Origin: Prevotella sp. E13-27
Lineage (GTDB): Bacteria > Bacteroidota > Bacteroidia > Bacteroidales > Bacteroidaceae
Assembly: GCF_023217965.1 (NCBI RefSeq)
Contig: NZ_JALPSC010000002.1
Span: 1-64,000 of the forward strand
Direction: 5' to 3'
DNA: 64,000 nt
Position numbers and translations under genes: made by a program. Within the stretch, counting starts at the first letter, position 1; each line of letters starts with the position of its first letter. The notes beneath the pieces are model-generated. The model was not told the DNA's origin and did not search any database. It saw nothing but the letters and a program-made list of their open reading frames with translations. Positions 33,899-42,546 of the stretch are shown here, piece by piece.

Positions 33899-34702
33899 AT
33901 GTGTAAAAGCAATGAAATTTTGGCTGGACTTCCAGAGGGAGCAAGCCAGGACGAAATCAGGGCAGCGTTTTTCGAGGCCCTCCGTTCACTTAACGTGAAT
34001 GACAAGTGTGAGAAGCGTGACAACCTCACATACCTGTCATGGGCTAATGCCTGGGGTGAGTTCAAGAAGGTCTATCCTTCAGCCACCTATCGCATTATCA
34101 ACAACCCGACAACCAATCTGCCGTACTTCATCGACCCTGCCATTGGCGTGATGGTCTTTACAGAGGTGACGGCTAACGAACAGACCCATCAGATGTGGCT
34201 ACCAGTTCTTAACGGTGCTCAGAAACCAATGAAACTGGAGCCTTACGAGTATCAGGTCTGGGACAGGAACAACCGCCAGTATGTCAACAAGACGGTGGAG
34301 GCAGTTTCCATGTTCGACATCAACAAGACCCTTATGAGGTGCCTGGTCAAGAACCTTGCAATGTTCGGATTGGGTCTCTACATCTATGCAGGTGAGGATC
34401 TTCCAGAGAATGCAACTGGAACAGATGACTCTACTGCTGCTTCAACGGCTACAGTCCCTGCTCCAACAACAGCAGAGGTGAAGCCCAAGAAGGCTATGAC
34501 AACGAGAAAGGGCAGAACGGTACAACAGCCGACACAGCCTGCCAATGACCGCTATGCTGGTATCAAAGCCGCTATTGCAGCAATGCAAGATACCAACTCT
34601 CTCTTGGCTCTCTACAACCAACACAAGAACGAGGTGGAGGGCAACGAAGCTATCAAGGCTTTGTTTACATTGAGAAAATACGAACTTCAACAAGCAGCAT
34701 AA
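33899..34702 (+). CDS. Sak-like single-strand annealing protein (DUF1071)
   Basis: 267 residues. The core LTYLSWANAWGEFKKVYPSATYRI, followed by MVFTEVTANEQTHQMWLPVLNG and VSMFDINKTLMRCLVKNLAMFGLGLYIYAGEDLP, matches DUF1071/Sak proteins, phage recombinases with a Rad52-like fold. They anneal single strands during recombination-dependent replication. The C-terminal third is a low-complexity linker and a short helical end. The next gene encodes a nuclease, the usual partner. Confidence 0.88.
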   Translation: MCKSNEILAGLPEGASQDEIRAAFFEALRSLNVNDKCEKRDNLTYLSWANAWGEFKKVYPSATYRIINNPTTNLPYFIDPAIGVMVFTEVTANEQTHQMWLPVLNGAQKPMKLEPYEYQVWDRNNRQYVNKTVEAVSMFDINKTLMRCLVKNLAMFGLGLYIYAGEDLPENATGTDDSTAASTATVPAPTTAEVKPKKAMTTRKGRTVQQPTQPANDRYAGIKAAIAAMQDTNSLLALYNQHKNEVEGNEAIKALFTLRKYELQQAA

Positions 34703-34705
34703 ACT

Positions 34706-35641
34706 ATGGCAGCAAAGAAGAAAATCAAACTGAAGGATTCCGGTGTTATTTTCAACGCCGAGGATCATACCTACTTGTTAGGTGACAAATTCCTTTCGGG
34801 TATCACACCTGTCTTGCAGAGGCAGTTCTTCCCGACAGAGTTTGAGGGTATTCCAAAGCATATCGTAGATGCAGCAGCGGAATACGGAACTGGAGTTCAC
34901 GCATCATGCGAGGACTTCGATGCGAACTGGATATGTGACGGGACCCAGGAGGTCATTGACTACATATCCTTGTGCTCAGAATTTAATCTCACTCACGAAG
35001 CGTCCGAGTACACCGTGACAGATGGAAAGGATTATGCAAGTCAGATTGACAAGGTTTACAGGGTGTCCGATGATACCTTTGACCTTGGAGACATCAAGAC
35101 TTATGGGCAGATGACGCAGGAAAAGACTGAGAAGGCAAGATGGCAGCTAAGTATCTATGCCATGCTTTTCGAGCGTCAGAACCGTGGAGCAAAGGTTGGC
35201 CGACTGTTCATCATCCATCTGCGTAACAAGCAGAAGAAAGACGGTACTTTCGACCATATCAGCGAGATTATCTTTGTCAACAGAATCCCCTCTGAAATAT
35301 GTGAGGATTTGTTGGCAACAGACCTACGAGGTGAACAATTCATCAATCCATACGGCATTCCAGAGGAATATCGCTCACAGGAAACTATCATCCGTGAGCT
35401 TATCCAGACGAAAGCAGCCATCGAAGAGAAACTGAACGGCATCAAGGCCAAGATTCTCAAAGACATGGAATTGAAGAACGTGAGAACCTGGGCAACCGAC
35501 ACAATGAGGCTTACAAGAAAACTGCCAACCCAACGCTCATCATTTAACCTGGCACTATTCAAGACCGACCATCCTGAATATGACTATGACCAGTACATGA
35601 GAGTGTCTGAGGTAGCGGGAAGCCTGTCGATTGCAGTATGA
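34706..35641 (+). CDS. PD-(D/E)XK exonuclease, partner of Sak-like protein
   Basis: 311 residues. Motifs of the RecB/Cas4-like nuclease fold are a conserved YGTGVHASCEDF helix, then SQIDKVYRV and FDLGDIKTYG (the D...(D/E)XK signature as GDIKT) and KARWQLSIYAMLFE (the QxxxY element). Such nucleases resect DNA ends to feed the annealing protein. It starts 3 bases after the annealing gene, so the two form a recombination module. A terminator at 35657 closes the unit. Confidence 0.86.
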   Translation: MAAKKKIKLKDSGVIFNAEDHTYLLGDKFLSGITPVLQRQFFPTEFEGIPKHIVDAAAEYGTGVHASCEDFDANWICDGTQEVIDYISLCSEFNLTHEASEYTVTDGKDYASQIDKVYRVSDDTFDLGDIKTYGQMTQEKTEKARWQLSIYAMLFERQNRGAKVGRLFIIHLRNKQKKDGTFDHISEIIFVNRIPSEICEDLLATDLRGEQFINPYGIPEEYRSQETIIRELIQTKAAIEEKLNGIKAKILKDMELKNVRTWATDTMRLTRKLPTQRSSFNLALFKTDHPEYDYDQYMRVSEVAGSLSIAV

Positions 35642-35656
35642 GAACAAGAACGGAAG

Positions 35657-35687
35657 GGCTGGGGATAGCAATATTCCTGGCCTTTTC
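35657..35687 (+). terminator. Terminator after recombination module
   Basis: GGCTGGGGA pairs with TTCCTGGCC (several G-T pairs) and is followed by TTTT. Confidence 0.62.
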
Positions 35688-35717
35688 AATTAAAGGACAA
35701 TTAAAAACAAGAAACAA

Positions 35718-36008
35718 ATGGATTTTTTGGAATTAGAAACATTGAAAGAGACTCGTGAGTACAAGGCAGCAGAAGCACTTGCAGACGCTGTTAACTCTAT
35801 GGGTTGGAAACCTGAAAAGTTTGCTATGGGTATGACTGTTCAACACCGTACTCTACAGCAAGAAGTAATGAGAACCTTTGTCGCTATGATTCATGTGATG
35901 GCGAGCGACAATTATGGTTTTGACCTACGGAACAAGGGGAGTCACGAAGCAGCCAAGAAAATGGTTGAGTCGCACCTCCTCGACGACATCTATTTGCCCT
36001 TCATCTGA
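35718..36008 (+). CDS. Small helical unknown protein
   Basis: 96 residues, helical, no known domain. Preceded at 35697-35710 by the leader ACAATTAAAAACAA, 7 bases before the start. First of a run of small co-directional genes. Its stop overlaps the next start by one base. Confidence 0.77.
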   Translation: MDFLELETLKETREYKAAEALADAVNSMGWKPEKFAMGMTVQHRTLQQEVMRTFVAMIHVMASDNYGFDLRNKGSHEAAKKMVESHLLDDIYLPFI

Positions 36009-36256
36009 TGTATCTGGAATGTACCTGTATCGGAATCGGTATAGAACGCTGGAACCGACTGATGAAAGGGAGTAAGCCGCTGAATTACCAGTGGCTGAAA
36101 CGACGGATTAAGAAGTATCTGCCAGAGCTATATGATGCTTTGTGTATGGACTTTTACAATCCCTACGAAGAACAGACGAGAGTGACCAGGACACATTACA
36201 TCCTGGTACACTCTTCAATCGAGTATTTTATTAAAAAACAAAACGACGATGAATAA
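36008..36256 (+). CDS. Small unknown protein
   Basis: 82 residues with a basic centre (WLKRRIKKYLPELYDAL). No family recognised. It overlaps both neighbours by 1 to 8 bases. Confidence 0.7.
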   Translation: MYLECTCIGIGIERWNRLMKGSKPLNYQWLKRRIKKYLPELYDALCMDFYNPYEEQTRVTRTHYILVHSSIEYFIKKQNDDE

Positions 36257-36626
36257 GACAATTCACATCAAGCGTACCATCGACATCGAGATAACTGTCC
36301 CGATGAATGAGACGCAACAGGAAACTGAACAATGGATCGACTGTAATTTCAGAGCAGACGGGACATTGGAGAAAGTTGACTTAGACCATATCATCAGGAA
36401 CATAAAACTGGCTCCCACCGAGGATGACCAGGATTCGGTGATAGTGGTTAGCTGGCCTGAATCGCAAGAACTTCCAGCGTATGAGGGCTTTTATGAGAAC
36501 TGTGACTTTATCTGTGGGGACACCATCGAGCCGTGTTCATATCTGGTTAACAAGAACTGGTATGGCAAGCTCCTTAACGGTGAACTCCAGAAGGTTGAGG
36601 AATACGAAACCTGTGAAGCGGCATGA
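36249..36626 (+). CDS. Unknown acidic protein
   Basis: 125 residues. It begins KTIHIKRTIDIEITVPMNETQQETEQWIDCNF, similar in plan to the start of the protein at 38046 (FKVQRAIEIQMSTQDEK...FVDCNYLVEG), so they may be distant relatives. No known domain. Confidence 0.72.
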   Translation: MNKTIHIKRTIDIEITVPMNETQQETEQWIDCNFRADGTLEKVDLDHIIRNIKLAPTEDDQDSVIVVSWPESQELPAYEGFYENCDFICGDTIEPCSYLVNKNWYGKLLNGELQKVEEYETCEAA

Positions 36627-36706
36627 AAGCAATACTATTCAGAATTCACGACGAGGTTTGGAACCTGTTTATTAACTATCCTGACTTCTTTTTTGTAGTG
36701 TTATGA
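36623..36706 (+). CDS. Tiny coupled open frame
   Basis: 27 codons joined to both neighbours by ATGA overlaps (start in the stop of the upstream gene, stop over the next start). The peptide is hydrophobic at its end (PDFFFVVL). The precise double coupling suggests that it is translated, perhaps only to carry ribosomes to the next gene. Confidence 0.45.
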   Translation: MKAILFRIHDEVWNLFINYPDFFFVVL

Positions 36707-37389
36707 ATCATTCACAGGTAAAGGAGATAGTGGAGAAATCCATCCATGACTCTCAGAACTACAACTTCATGGTCACTATGGCTAATGGTGACAAGAAGAA
36801 AATGCGTATGTTTATTTCCGAAGGTGGCTGGGTATGCGAGTTTAAGAAGCGTTCCCGTACCAGAGGAAGGTGCATATCGTGTGAAGAACTCTGGAAATCG
36901 GTAGTTCCCATCAACAGGGACAACGATAAGGTCAGAGTTTGCAAGCGGAACACTATGAGTATCATCAAGTACCTATCAGCAAGTGGTATGTGGCCTGACA
37001 TCCTGGCAAACATGATTAAGCTACAACAACTGAGCGACGAGGATTTGAAGTACCTCTATGAGTGTGAATACGACGAGCATAATACATTTATGGAGAAAAA
37101 GGGCATCGAGCATATTTCCCCAGACATGTATGACAGCTTATCCTCTCAACGTGGCATCATCACTATAAATTGGGGAAGAGGTCACGACTGGATCAAGAGG
37201 GGCTGGTTAAACGCCCTGAATGAGAAACGCAAGTATTCTATGCGTTGGACTGTATCATACGACAACAGCGTAGAGTATAATCCTGATGGCAACAGAGCAT
37301 GGTATTCGGAAGAGTATAGGGGCTGTGGCAACGGTCACTACTACCTGCTTCTGGACGAGAAACATGCAGCCTTCAGGGAGGACGATTAA
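36703..37389 (+). CDS. Unknown protein
   Basis: 228 residues, basic N-terminal half with FKKRSRTRGRCISCEELW, acidic middle and a GCGNGHYYLLLDEKH end. No family recognised. Starts at an ATGA overlap. Confidence 0.78.
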   Translation: MNHSQVKEIVEKSIHDSQNYNFMVTMANGDKKKMRMFISEGGWVCEFKKRSRTRGRCISCEELWKSVVPINRDNDKVRVCKRNTMSIIKYLSASGMWPDILANMIKLQQLSDEDLKYLYECEYDEHNTFMEKKGIEHISPDMYDSLSSQRGIITINWGRGHDWIKRGWLNALNEKRKYSMRWTVSYDNSVEYNPDGNRAWYSEEYRGCGNGHYYLLLDEKHAAFREDD

Positions 37390-37415
37390 GTATAACAATT
37401 AAAAAACAAAAGACA

Positions 37416-37907
37416 ATGAACATCAATCAATTCATTTTCAGCAGAACGCAGCCCAAGAAGAAAATCGAGACTATCGAGGCTCTTACGACTGACGAACTGC
37501 TTTCCGTAAAGGAAGAGACGGTCATTAAAATCGTGAAAGAGGTTGGCCGTCGAATGTATAAGAGCAGGGACAAACAGCTCTACATTGATGGTGATAGGAG
37601 AAAAGGCAACTGCTGGAACTCAACCATCGAGGGCGTAGACCTGATCAAAGGTAGGATTCATCTGAATATCTACATTCAGTATGAAAATACAGACACCAAT
37701 TCGAGCGAGGAATTTGACAAGTTCTTCGATCGATGGAACAACTACCGTGGAGAAATCCGACGGTTAGACAGGTACGGGAATGGACGGACTTACTACTTCA
37801 ACTATGACAAAAGCGACAAGGCGAATGTAATGAAGTCCATCCTCCTGGACTATGTGTATAAGAAGTATAACGACAAGCTTCACGACGAACTGGCATTAGG
37901 AGGATAG
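37416..37907 (+). CDS. Unknown protein
   Basis: 163 residues, strongly charged, no known domain. Preceded at 37395-37408 by the ACAATTAAAAACAA leader, 7 bases before the start. Confidence 0.76.
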   Translation: MNINQFIFSRTQPKKKIETIEALTTDELLSVKEETVIKIVKEVGRRMYKSRDKQLYIDGDRRKGNCWNSTIEGVDLIKGRIHLNIYIQYENTDTNSSEEFDKFFDRWNNYRGEIRRLDRYGNGRTYYFNYDKSDKANVMKSILLDYVYKKYNDKLHDELALGG

Positions 37908-37911
37908 TGCC

Positions 37912-38049
37912 ATGAACGAAGCGAAGATTAAGGAACTGAATAAGCGTATCAAGAAACTGGAAGAGACAATACACTTCCTGACGGAACTCTTAACCGAGCG
38001 ACAACTGGAGGAGTTTATGTCCTACCTTAACAGACAGAAAGGCTTATGA
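37912..38049 (+). CDS. Short coiled-coil protein
   Basis: 45 codons starting 4 bases after the previous stop. The sequence (IKELNKRIKKLEETIHFLTELLTERQLEEFM) has a clear heptad pattern. Its stop overlaps the next start. Confidence 0.62.
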   Translation: MNEAKIKELNKRIKKLEETIHFLTELLTERQLEEFMSYLNRQKGL

Positions 38050-38600
38050 AAGAACCAAAAGCATTCAGGAGTTTCAAGGTTCAGAGAGCCATTGAGATTC
38101 AAATGAGTACCCAAGACGAGAAACTGACACAAGAGGACGCAGAGCGTTTCGTTGACTGCAACTATCTTGTCGAGGGCAAATTTGATGGCAAGTACAAGGA
38201 CTTCTTCTTTTGCAGAACGGAGTTTAGATACAGACCATTTACGCAAAGAGAGAAACTGGATCATTTCGTCGAGGACTTCATCATCTGCCCGAAAGAACTT
38301 GGGTTAGACTTGACAGACCGACGAGACTACGAAAAAGACCAGGAAGAACTTGAACTATACTTTGACTTCTATGACGGCATCGCATTTGAGTGTGATGAAG
38401 ATGGAAGCAGGGTATCATTCAGATCTCTCATTATCCTCTATCCGACCATTGAGATATGTGAATCAATACCAGAACTGAAGGAACAGGTGGAAAATTATGT
38501 AGGAGAAGCTGCAATAGACGGCATCAACTACCATGACATAGCCCTGACTTTTGGAAAAGTACACCGACTAGACGCATTTCAATACTATGGTGATAAGTGA
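38046..38600 (+). CDS. Unknown acidic protein
   Basis: 184 residues, acidic, no recognised family. The first 40 residues recall the protein at 36249. Coupled to the coiled-coil gene by a 4-base overlap. Confidence 0.75.
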   Translation: MKEPKAFRSFKVQRAIEIQMSTQDEKLTQEDAERFVDCNYLVEGKFDGKYKDFFFCRTEFRYRPFTQREKLDHFVEDFIICPKELGLDLTDRRDYEKDQEELELYFDFYDGIAFECDEDGSRVSFRSLIILYPTIEICESIPELKEQVENYVGEAAIDGINYHDIALTFGKVHRLDAFQYYGDK

Positions 38601-38727
38601 AACATTGTATCATAACATCGAAGTCTGTCTGAGAAATCTGATGGATGAAGATGACGAGGGACGTAAAAGGAGAATCGTCAAGCACATTCTCCACTCCCTT
38701 CGTGAAAACTGTATAACAGAAGATTGA
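38587..38727 (+). CDS. Short unknown protein
   Basis: 46 codons overlapping the end of the previous gene by 14 bases. Charged helix (DEDDEGRKRRIVKHILHSLREN). Probably translated, given position and composition. Confidence 0.5.
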   Translation: MVISETLYHNIEVCLRNLMDEDDEGRKRRIVKHILHSLRENCITED

Positions 38728-38732
38728 CGAAC

Positions 38733-38978
38733 ATGAGCAAGACAAGTAAGATGACCCTCAAATACTGGAACAGTCTCAGTGAGGGCAGCAAGAGACGAGC
38801 ATTGACATATTGTTTTCCTTTGCATAAGGCAACAGTTGACATGCTTATGAACGACAAGCCCAATCCGAAAGACGATGCTTGGTGGGGCTTAGTATGGCGA
38901 AAGGTGCGTATTCCCGAAGCGGACGAAAGAGGGTACAGGCACTATAAGACAGTAGTAAATCGAACTTATATACCGTAA
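38733..38978 (+). CDS. Small basic protein
   Basis: 81 residues from the ATG at 38733. Pattern MTLKYWNSLSEGSKRRALTYCFPLHKATVDMLMNDKPNPKDDAWWGLVWRKV. No known function. Confidence 0.72.
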   Translation: MSKTSKMTLKYWNSLSEGSKRRALTYCFPLHKATVDMLMNDKPNPKDDAWWGLVWRKVRIPEADERGYRHYKTVVNRTYIP

Positions 38979-38985
38979 AGAGACA

Positions 38986-39225
38986 ATGGACGAGAAACTT
39001 TATGACAAGCTCTTCCAGGAATATGTTGACTATGTGGTTGGCATCATTCGGAAGAAGGGCATCAAGACAGCAAACGACCTGAAGGACATCGTGAGAAAGA
39101 ACATCAATCGTGTGGATCTCCGATTGGCAAGGGTCGTGATGGTTAATAACATGAGGTTCGGAGCCTTCCTTGATGACACCTACGAGTCTGTAGGACTGGC
39201 AACGAACATCGTAATTGACGATTAG
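38986..39225 (+). CDS. Small unknown protein
   Basis: 79 residues, helical, no recognised domain. It starts 7 bases after the preceding stop. Confidence 0.72.
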   Translation: MDEKLYDKLFQEYVDYVVGIIRKKGIKTANDLKDIVRKNINRVDLRLARVVMVNNMRFGAFLDDTYESVGLATNIVIDD

Positions 39226-39227
39226 AA

Positions 39228-39677
39228 ATGAGAAAATACAAATTCAGAGGACACGATGTGAACGGTTGGCACTATGGCGACCTGCAACATCGAAAGACTG
39301 TTTTGCTCCATCGGGTAGGAATAACGATTGAGAACCGAGGAACAACAGTATTCTACACTTGCAATCCTGACTCCATCGGGGAAGGGACAGGCATCTTGGA
39401 TATTAACGCCAAGAAAGCAAGCGACACCACCAAAGAGATATTTGAGGGTGATATTCTGAGAATGCCCGACCGAGAATATTTCCATTCGGAGATTATCGGT
39501 CTGGTAGTGTATTTCAACGGCTCCTTCGTATTAGCGAGTGACCCAGAGAACATCGAGACATGCAGCAAATGGAATCTTTATGACGCAGTTCATGGGGAAA
39601 AGGCTTATGTCATCGGTAACATCATGGAGAACCCGGAACTACTGAGGGGCAATAGTAACCAACAATCAAAAACATAA
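39228..39677 (+). CDS. YopX-family phage protein
   Basis: 149 residues. YopX features: start RKYKFRGHDVNGWHYGDL, TTKEIFEGDILRM and end YVIGNIMENPELL. The family is common in phages and mobile elements; its molecular function is unknown. Supports a phage-type origin of this arm. Confidence 0.88.
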   Translation: MRKYKFRGHDVNGWHYGDLQHRKTVLLHRVGITIENRGTTVFYTCNPDSIGEGTGILDINAKKASDTTKEIFEGDILRMPDREYFHSEIIGLVVYFNGSFVLASDPENIETCSKWNLYDAVHGEKAYVIGNIMENPELLRGNSNQQSKT

Positions 39678-39681
39678 CAGC

Positions 39682-40023
39682 ATGGGAAAAAGATTGCATA
39701 TCGCAACCAAGTATGAATGTGAGTGGTCTGATATGACCGCTTTCAACTGGAAAATCGAAGAGTTCCATGACCTCCTTTCTGCTCTTAACGTGAGCTATAC
39801 GGGAGAGTCCTGGGATGATGAGTTTGAAGTCAGCAAGGACGATTGGCAAAGAGGGATTGACACCCTCCGAGAGTATGACAGCCTTGATGACGATGCAAGG
39901 AATGACATCGACGAAGCCTTGAACGCCCTGGAATGTGAGCGTGAAAAGGTTTTGAAGATTATGGAGCAATTCATGGAACAGTCAGCACCTAATTGGGGGT
40001 ATATTGAGTGTTCCTTCTTCTAA
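39682..40023 (+). CDS. Unknown acidic protein
   Basis: 113 residues, acidic, helical, no recognised family. Begins 4 bases after the YopX gene. Confidence 0.74.
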   Translation: MGKRLHIATKYECEWSDMTAFNWKIEEFHDLLSALNVSYTGESWDDEFEVSKDDWQRGIDTLREYDSLDDDARNDIDEALNALECEREKVLKIMEQFMEQSAPNWGYIECSFF

Positions 40024-40034
40024 AGAGAACGACA

Positions 40035-40433
40035 ATGGAAAAAATCGAGCAACATGACATCGAGACCGGGCAGTACATACTATCCGTTCTCAGCAGCCGA
40101 CTGGATATAGTGTCATCATGGGGATTCGACCCAAAGACACTTAGACCTATTAAGGCTGGCATCCAATTCCATGTGCAAGGATTCAAGCACACCGGGAACG
40201 TACAAGTCAAGTTGAATGAGGGAGCGGATTTGTTTGAAGTATCACTTATCTCCGAATCTGGGGAAACGGTAGATACACACGAATCCATTTACCTTGACGA
40301 GCTAATTTCTACAATAGATGACGCTGTGGAGAATGTCGAAGGCTACGAAAAGAGAGTTTGTGAAGAATATCCAAATCTCGTAGACCCCGACAATCCTGAG
40401 AAAATCAGACCTGTAGAAGTTATCATTCTCTAA
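40035..40433 (+). CDS. Unknown acidic protein
   Basis: 132 residues from the ATG at 40035; the frame is open upstream, but that overlaps the previous gene. No known domain. Last gene before the 122-base gap in front of the serine recombinase. Confidence 0.72.
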   Translation: MEKIEQHDIETGQYILSVLSSRLDIVSSWGFDPKTLRPIKAGIQFHVQGFKHTGNVQVKLNEGADLFEVSLISESGETVDTHESIYLDELISTIDDAVENVEGYEKRVCEEYPNLVDPDNPEKIRPVEVIIL

Positions 40434-40555
40434 TAATGCTGGACGGGAGAAATCTGTCATTCTGTGAAATATCGGATTTTGGCAGATTTACCCCTCCTTG
40501 ATACGGATTTTCAAATACAAGACGACCGTCTAACAAACGAAAACCATGTTAAAAA

Positions 40556-41248
40556 ATGTATAAAACAGATGTGCTGTATGTGGCTTATCTCAGAGTAAGT
40601 ACACAACGGCAAGGATATTCAGGATTAGGACTTGAAGCACAGAGGGAAATCATACAGAATTACCTTCGTGAGACAAAACCGATTTTTGAGTATGTTGAAG
40701 TAGAGAGCGGACGCAAAACTGACAAAGGGCGACCCAAACTGAAAGAAGCATTATCACAGTGCCGGACATACGGAGCAAAGCTGATTGTAGCAAAGCTCGA
40801 CCGACTTGCTAGAAATGTGAGCTTCCTTTCCGCTCTACTTGAATCTGACGTGGAGATAGTCTTTTGCGACTTCCCACAAGCGAACAAGATGGTACTGCAT
40901 ATCCTGGCATCAATCAGCCAGTATGAGGCAGAACTAATCTCTACTCGCACTAAACAGGCATTAGCAGCAAAGAAAGCCAGAGGATGCAAGCTGGGCAACC
41001 CAGAGCATCTGATGGATAAACATAAGGAGGCTATTGCTAAGAGTAACGAGACCAACAGGAAAAAGGCGGAGGACAACCCGAACAACAAAAGGGCTGTCGC
41101 TATGCTGAGAATCCTGGCAGCACAGGGCAAGACACTTTCTGAAATGACCGATACACTCAACAATGAGGGGTTTGTAACCTCGCAGGGACATGAGTTTCGG
41201 GTTTCACAGGTGTATGTCCTGCTTAAAAGGTATAACATAAAATACTGA
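40556..41248 (+). CDS. Serine recombinase (resolvase/invertase type)
   Basis: 230 residues. The catalytic domain shows YLRVSTQRQGYSGLGLEAQRE with the nucleophile Ser, VAKLDRLARNVSFLSALL with the conserved Arg pair, and SISQYEAELISTRTKQALAAKKARG leading into the E helix. A short C-terminal region with QGKTLSEMTDTLNNEGFVTSQGHEFRVSQVYVLL is a helix-turn-helix. The size matches resolvases and invertases, not large integrases. It may resolve multimers of the element or invert a segment. No target repeats are evident next to it. Confidence 0.94.
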   Translation: MYKTDVLYVAYLRVSTQRQGYSGLGLEAQREIIQNYLRETKPIFEYVEVESGRKTDKGRPKLKEALSQCRTYGAKLIVAKLDRLARNVSFLSALLESDVEIVFCDFPQANKMVLHILASISQYEAELISTRTKQALAAKKARGCKLGNPEHLMDKHKEAIAKSNETNRKKAEDNPNNKRAVAMLRILAAQGKTLSEMTDTLNNEGFVTSQGHEFRVSQVYVLLKRYNIKY

Positions 41249-41249
41249 A

Positions 41250-41552
41250 ATGGCAAAGAAGAAAGTATTATTCACTGTCTATGAGACAGACGCTTGGCAT
41301 AGTACGGCCAAAAAGCGGTTCAAGGGGATATTCACCTCCAAGACCGCTGCCGTCAATGCCATTGTGAAGAACCACGAAATAGATGACCATGAGTTCTTTG
41401 AGAGCATCCACGAAATGATACCCCTGACAAAGAGGGAACGAGAGGCCGAAATCAAGCGGCGACTCCGTAAGGACTTCGAGGACAGCCTTCAGACACAGGG
41501 CTATAGCGTCAACTATGAAATTGAAGTTATCAACTTAAATGAGTGGGACTGA
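41250..41552 (+). CDS. Small basic unknown protein
   Basis: 100 residues, lysine/arginine-rich, with HSTAKKRFKGIFTSKTAAVNAIVKNHEI near the start. No family recognised. It begins 1 base after the recombinase stop. Confidence 0.72.
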   Translation: MAKKKVLFTVYETDAWHSTAKKRFKGIFTSKTAAVNAIVKNHEIDDHEFFESIHEMIPLTKREREAEIKRRLRKDFEDSLQTQGYSVNYEIEVINLNEWD

Positions 41553-41620
41553 TGATTAAGAAACTTATTAACCGATACTATGAATGGGTATGGCGTGTAG
41601 CCGAACCATCATGGTACTAA
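41552..41620 (+). CDS. Tiny coupled peptide
   Basis: 22 codons starting in the TGATG overlap of the preceding gene. Tryptophan- and tyrosine-rich (YYEWVWRVAEPSWY). Similar short aromatic peptides are often found in Bacteroidales mobile elements, but no function is known. Coding status uncertain. Confidence 0.35.
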   Translation: MIKKLINRYYEWVWRVAEPSWY

Positions 41621-41655
41621 AAACGAGATTGTTAATTTTATAACAGAACAGAATT

Positions 41656-41940
41656 ATGGAAAAAGACATCAACAACCAGGGTGGAGCTACCATCATTACG
41701 CTTCATCCTTCCAAAGTGGCAAAGGCTCTTATTTACAGCAACGAGCAGAGAGCCACAATCAAGAGACTTATCAATCATGGTTTCAAGCCGCACCATACAG
41801 CGGTTGGAACTGGTAAGACTGGTGAACAGAATTGGGGCGTGGAGAAGTACAATGGACGTTGGGGCAAGGGGTTTAAGATGGTGACAAAATCGCCGTTCTC
41901 ACCTCAGTTCTCCCATCTGACCTATTTCACTATCGCCTAA
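41656..41940 (+). CDS. Small unknown protein
   Basis: 94 residues. A basic centre (NEQRATIKRLINHGFKPHHTAVGTGKTG) is followed by an aromatic end. The GTGKTG string resembles a P-loop only superficially and the protein is too small for one. Confidence 0.66.
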   Translation: MEKDINNQGGATIITLHPSKVAKALIYSNEQRATIKRLINHGFKPHHTAVGTGKTGEQNWGVEKYNGRWGKGFKMVTKSPFSPQFSHLTYFTIA

Positions 41941-41955
41941 AGAAAGGAGGTTGAT

Positions 41956-42546
41956 ATGCCTAACTGGTGTTTTACCTCCTACGTCATAGACGGAAAGAGA
42001 AAAGAAGTTCAGAGCTTATTTAGCAAAATGAACAACTTGGAAAAACGCAGGAAACCTTTAGTTGACAATGGCTTCGGGAAACAGTGGCTGGGATGCCTGG
42101 TCACAAAACTTGGAGCAGACTGGCAGAAGGTTTATTGCAGAGGATCCTGGGACAATCTACATTATGAGGGTGGAACTCTCACCTTCAGTACAGAGACAGC
42201 CTATGGACCGATGAATGAGGTTTTCAAACTCATTAAAGACATCTATCCTTCCTTGCAGATATACTATTGTGCCGAGGAGGATGGATGGGGCTACTACGCG
42301 ACCAACGACACTCAGGGAGTACATTTCCCAGAGCGTTTCAAGGTCGAATCTGAATGGGAAACAGAGTACCCGACTAGTATTGAGGATGCTTGTAGTTGTG
42401 TATCTAAGCTTATTGGAAAGGAAGTCAAGACCAGAGAAGAGCTTGAAAAGGCTATTGAGGAATGGAACGACAATCTGAGCATGGACGATGATGACAAGCG
42501 AATCTACTTTCACGAATACAAAGTTGAGGAAAATGAATACCTATGA
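41956..42546 (+). CDS. Api92/YubB-like ferredoxin-fold protein
   Basis: 196 residues starting MPNWCFTSYVIDGKRKEVQSLFSKM, the usual beginning of Api92/YubB-like (DUF1281) proteins found on phages and plasmids, with GGTLTFSTETAYGPMNEVFKLI in the middle. Function unknown. Confidence 0.75.
   Translation: MPNWCFTSYVIDGKRKEVQSLFSKMNNLEKRRKPLVDNGFGKQWLGCLVTKLGADWQKVYCRGSWDNLHYEGGTLTFSTETAYGPMNEVFKLIKDIYPSLQIYYCAEEDGWGYYATNDTQGVHFPERFKVESEWETEYPTSIEDACSCVSKLIGKEVKTREELEKAIEEWNDNLSMDDDDKRIYFHEYKVEENEYL

Noticed and set aside
41656..41940. P-loop NTPase from the string GTGKTG
   Set aside because: The protein is 94 residues, lacks a Walker B and the string is not preceded by a beta strand.
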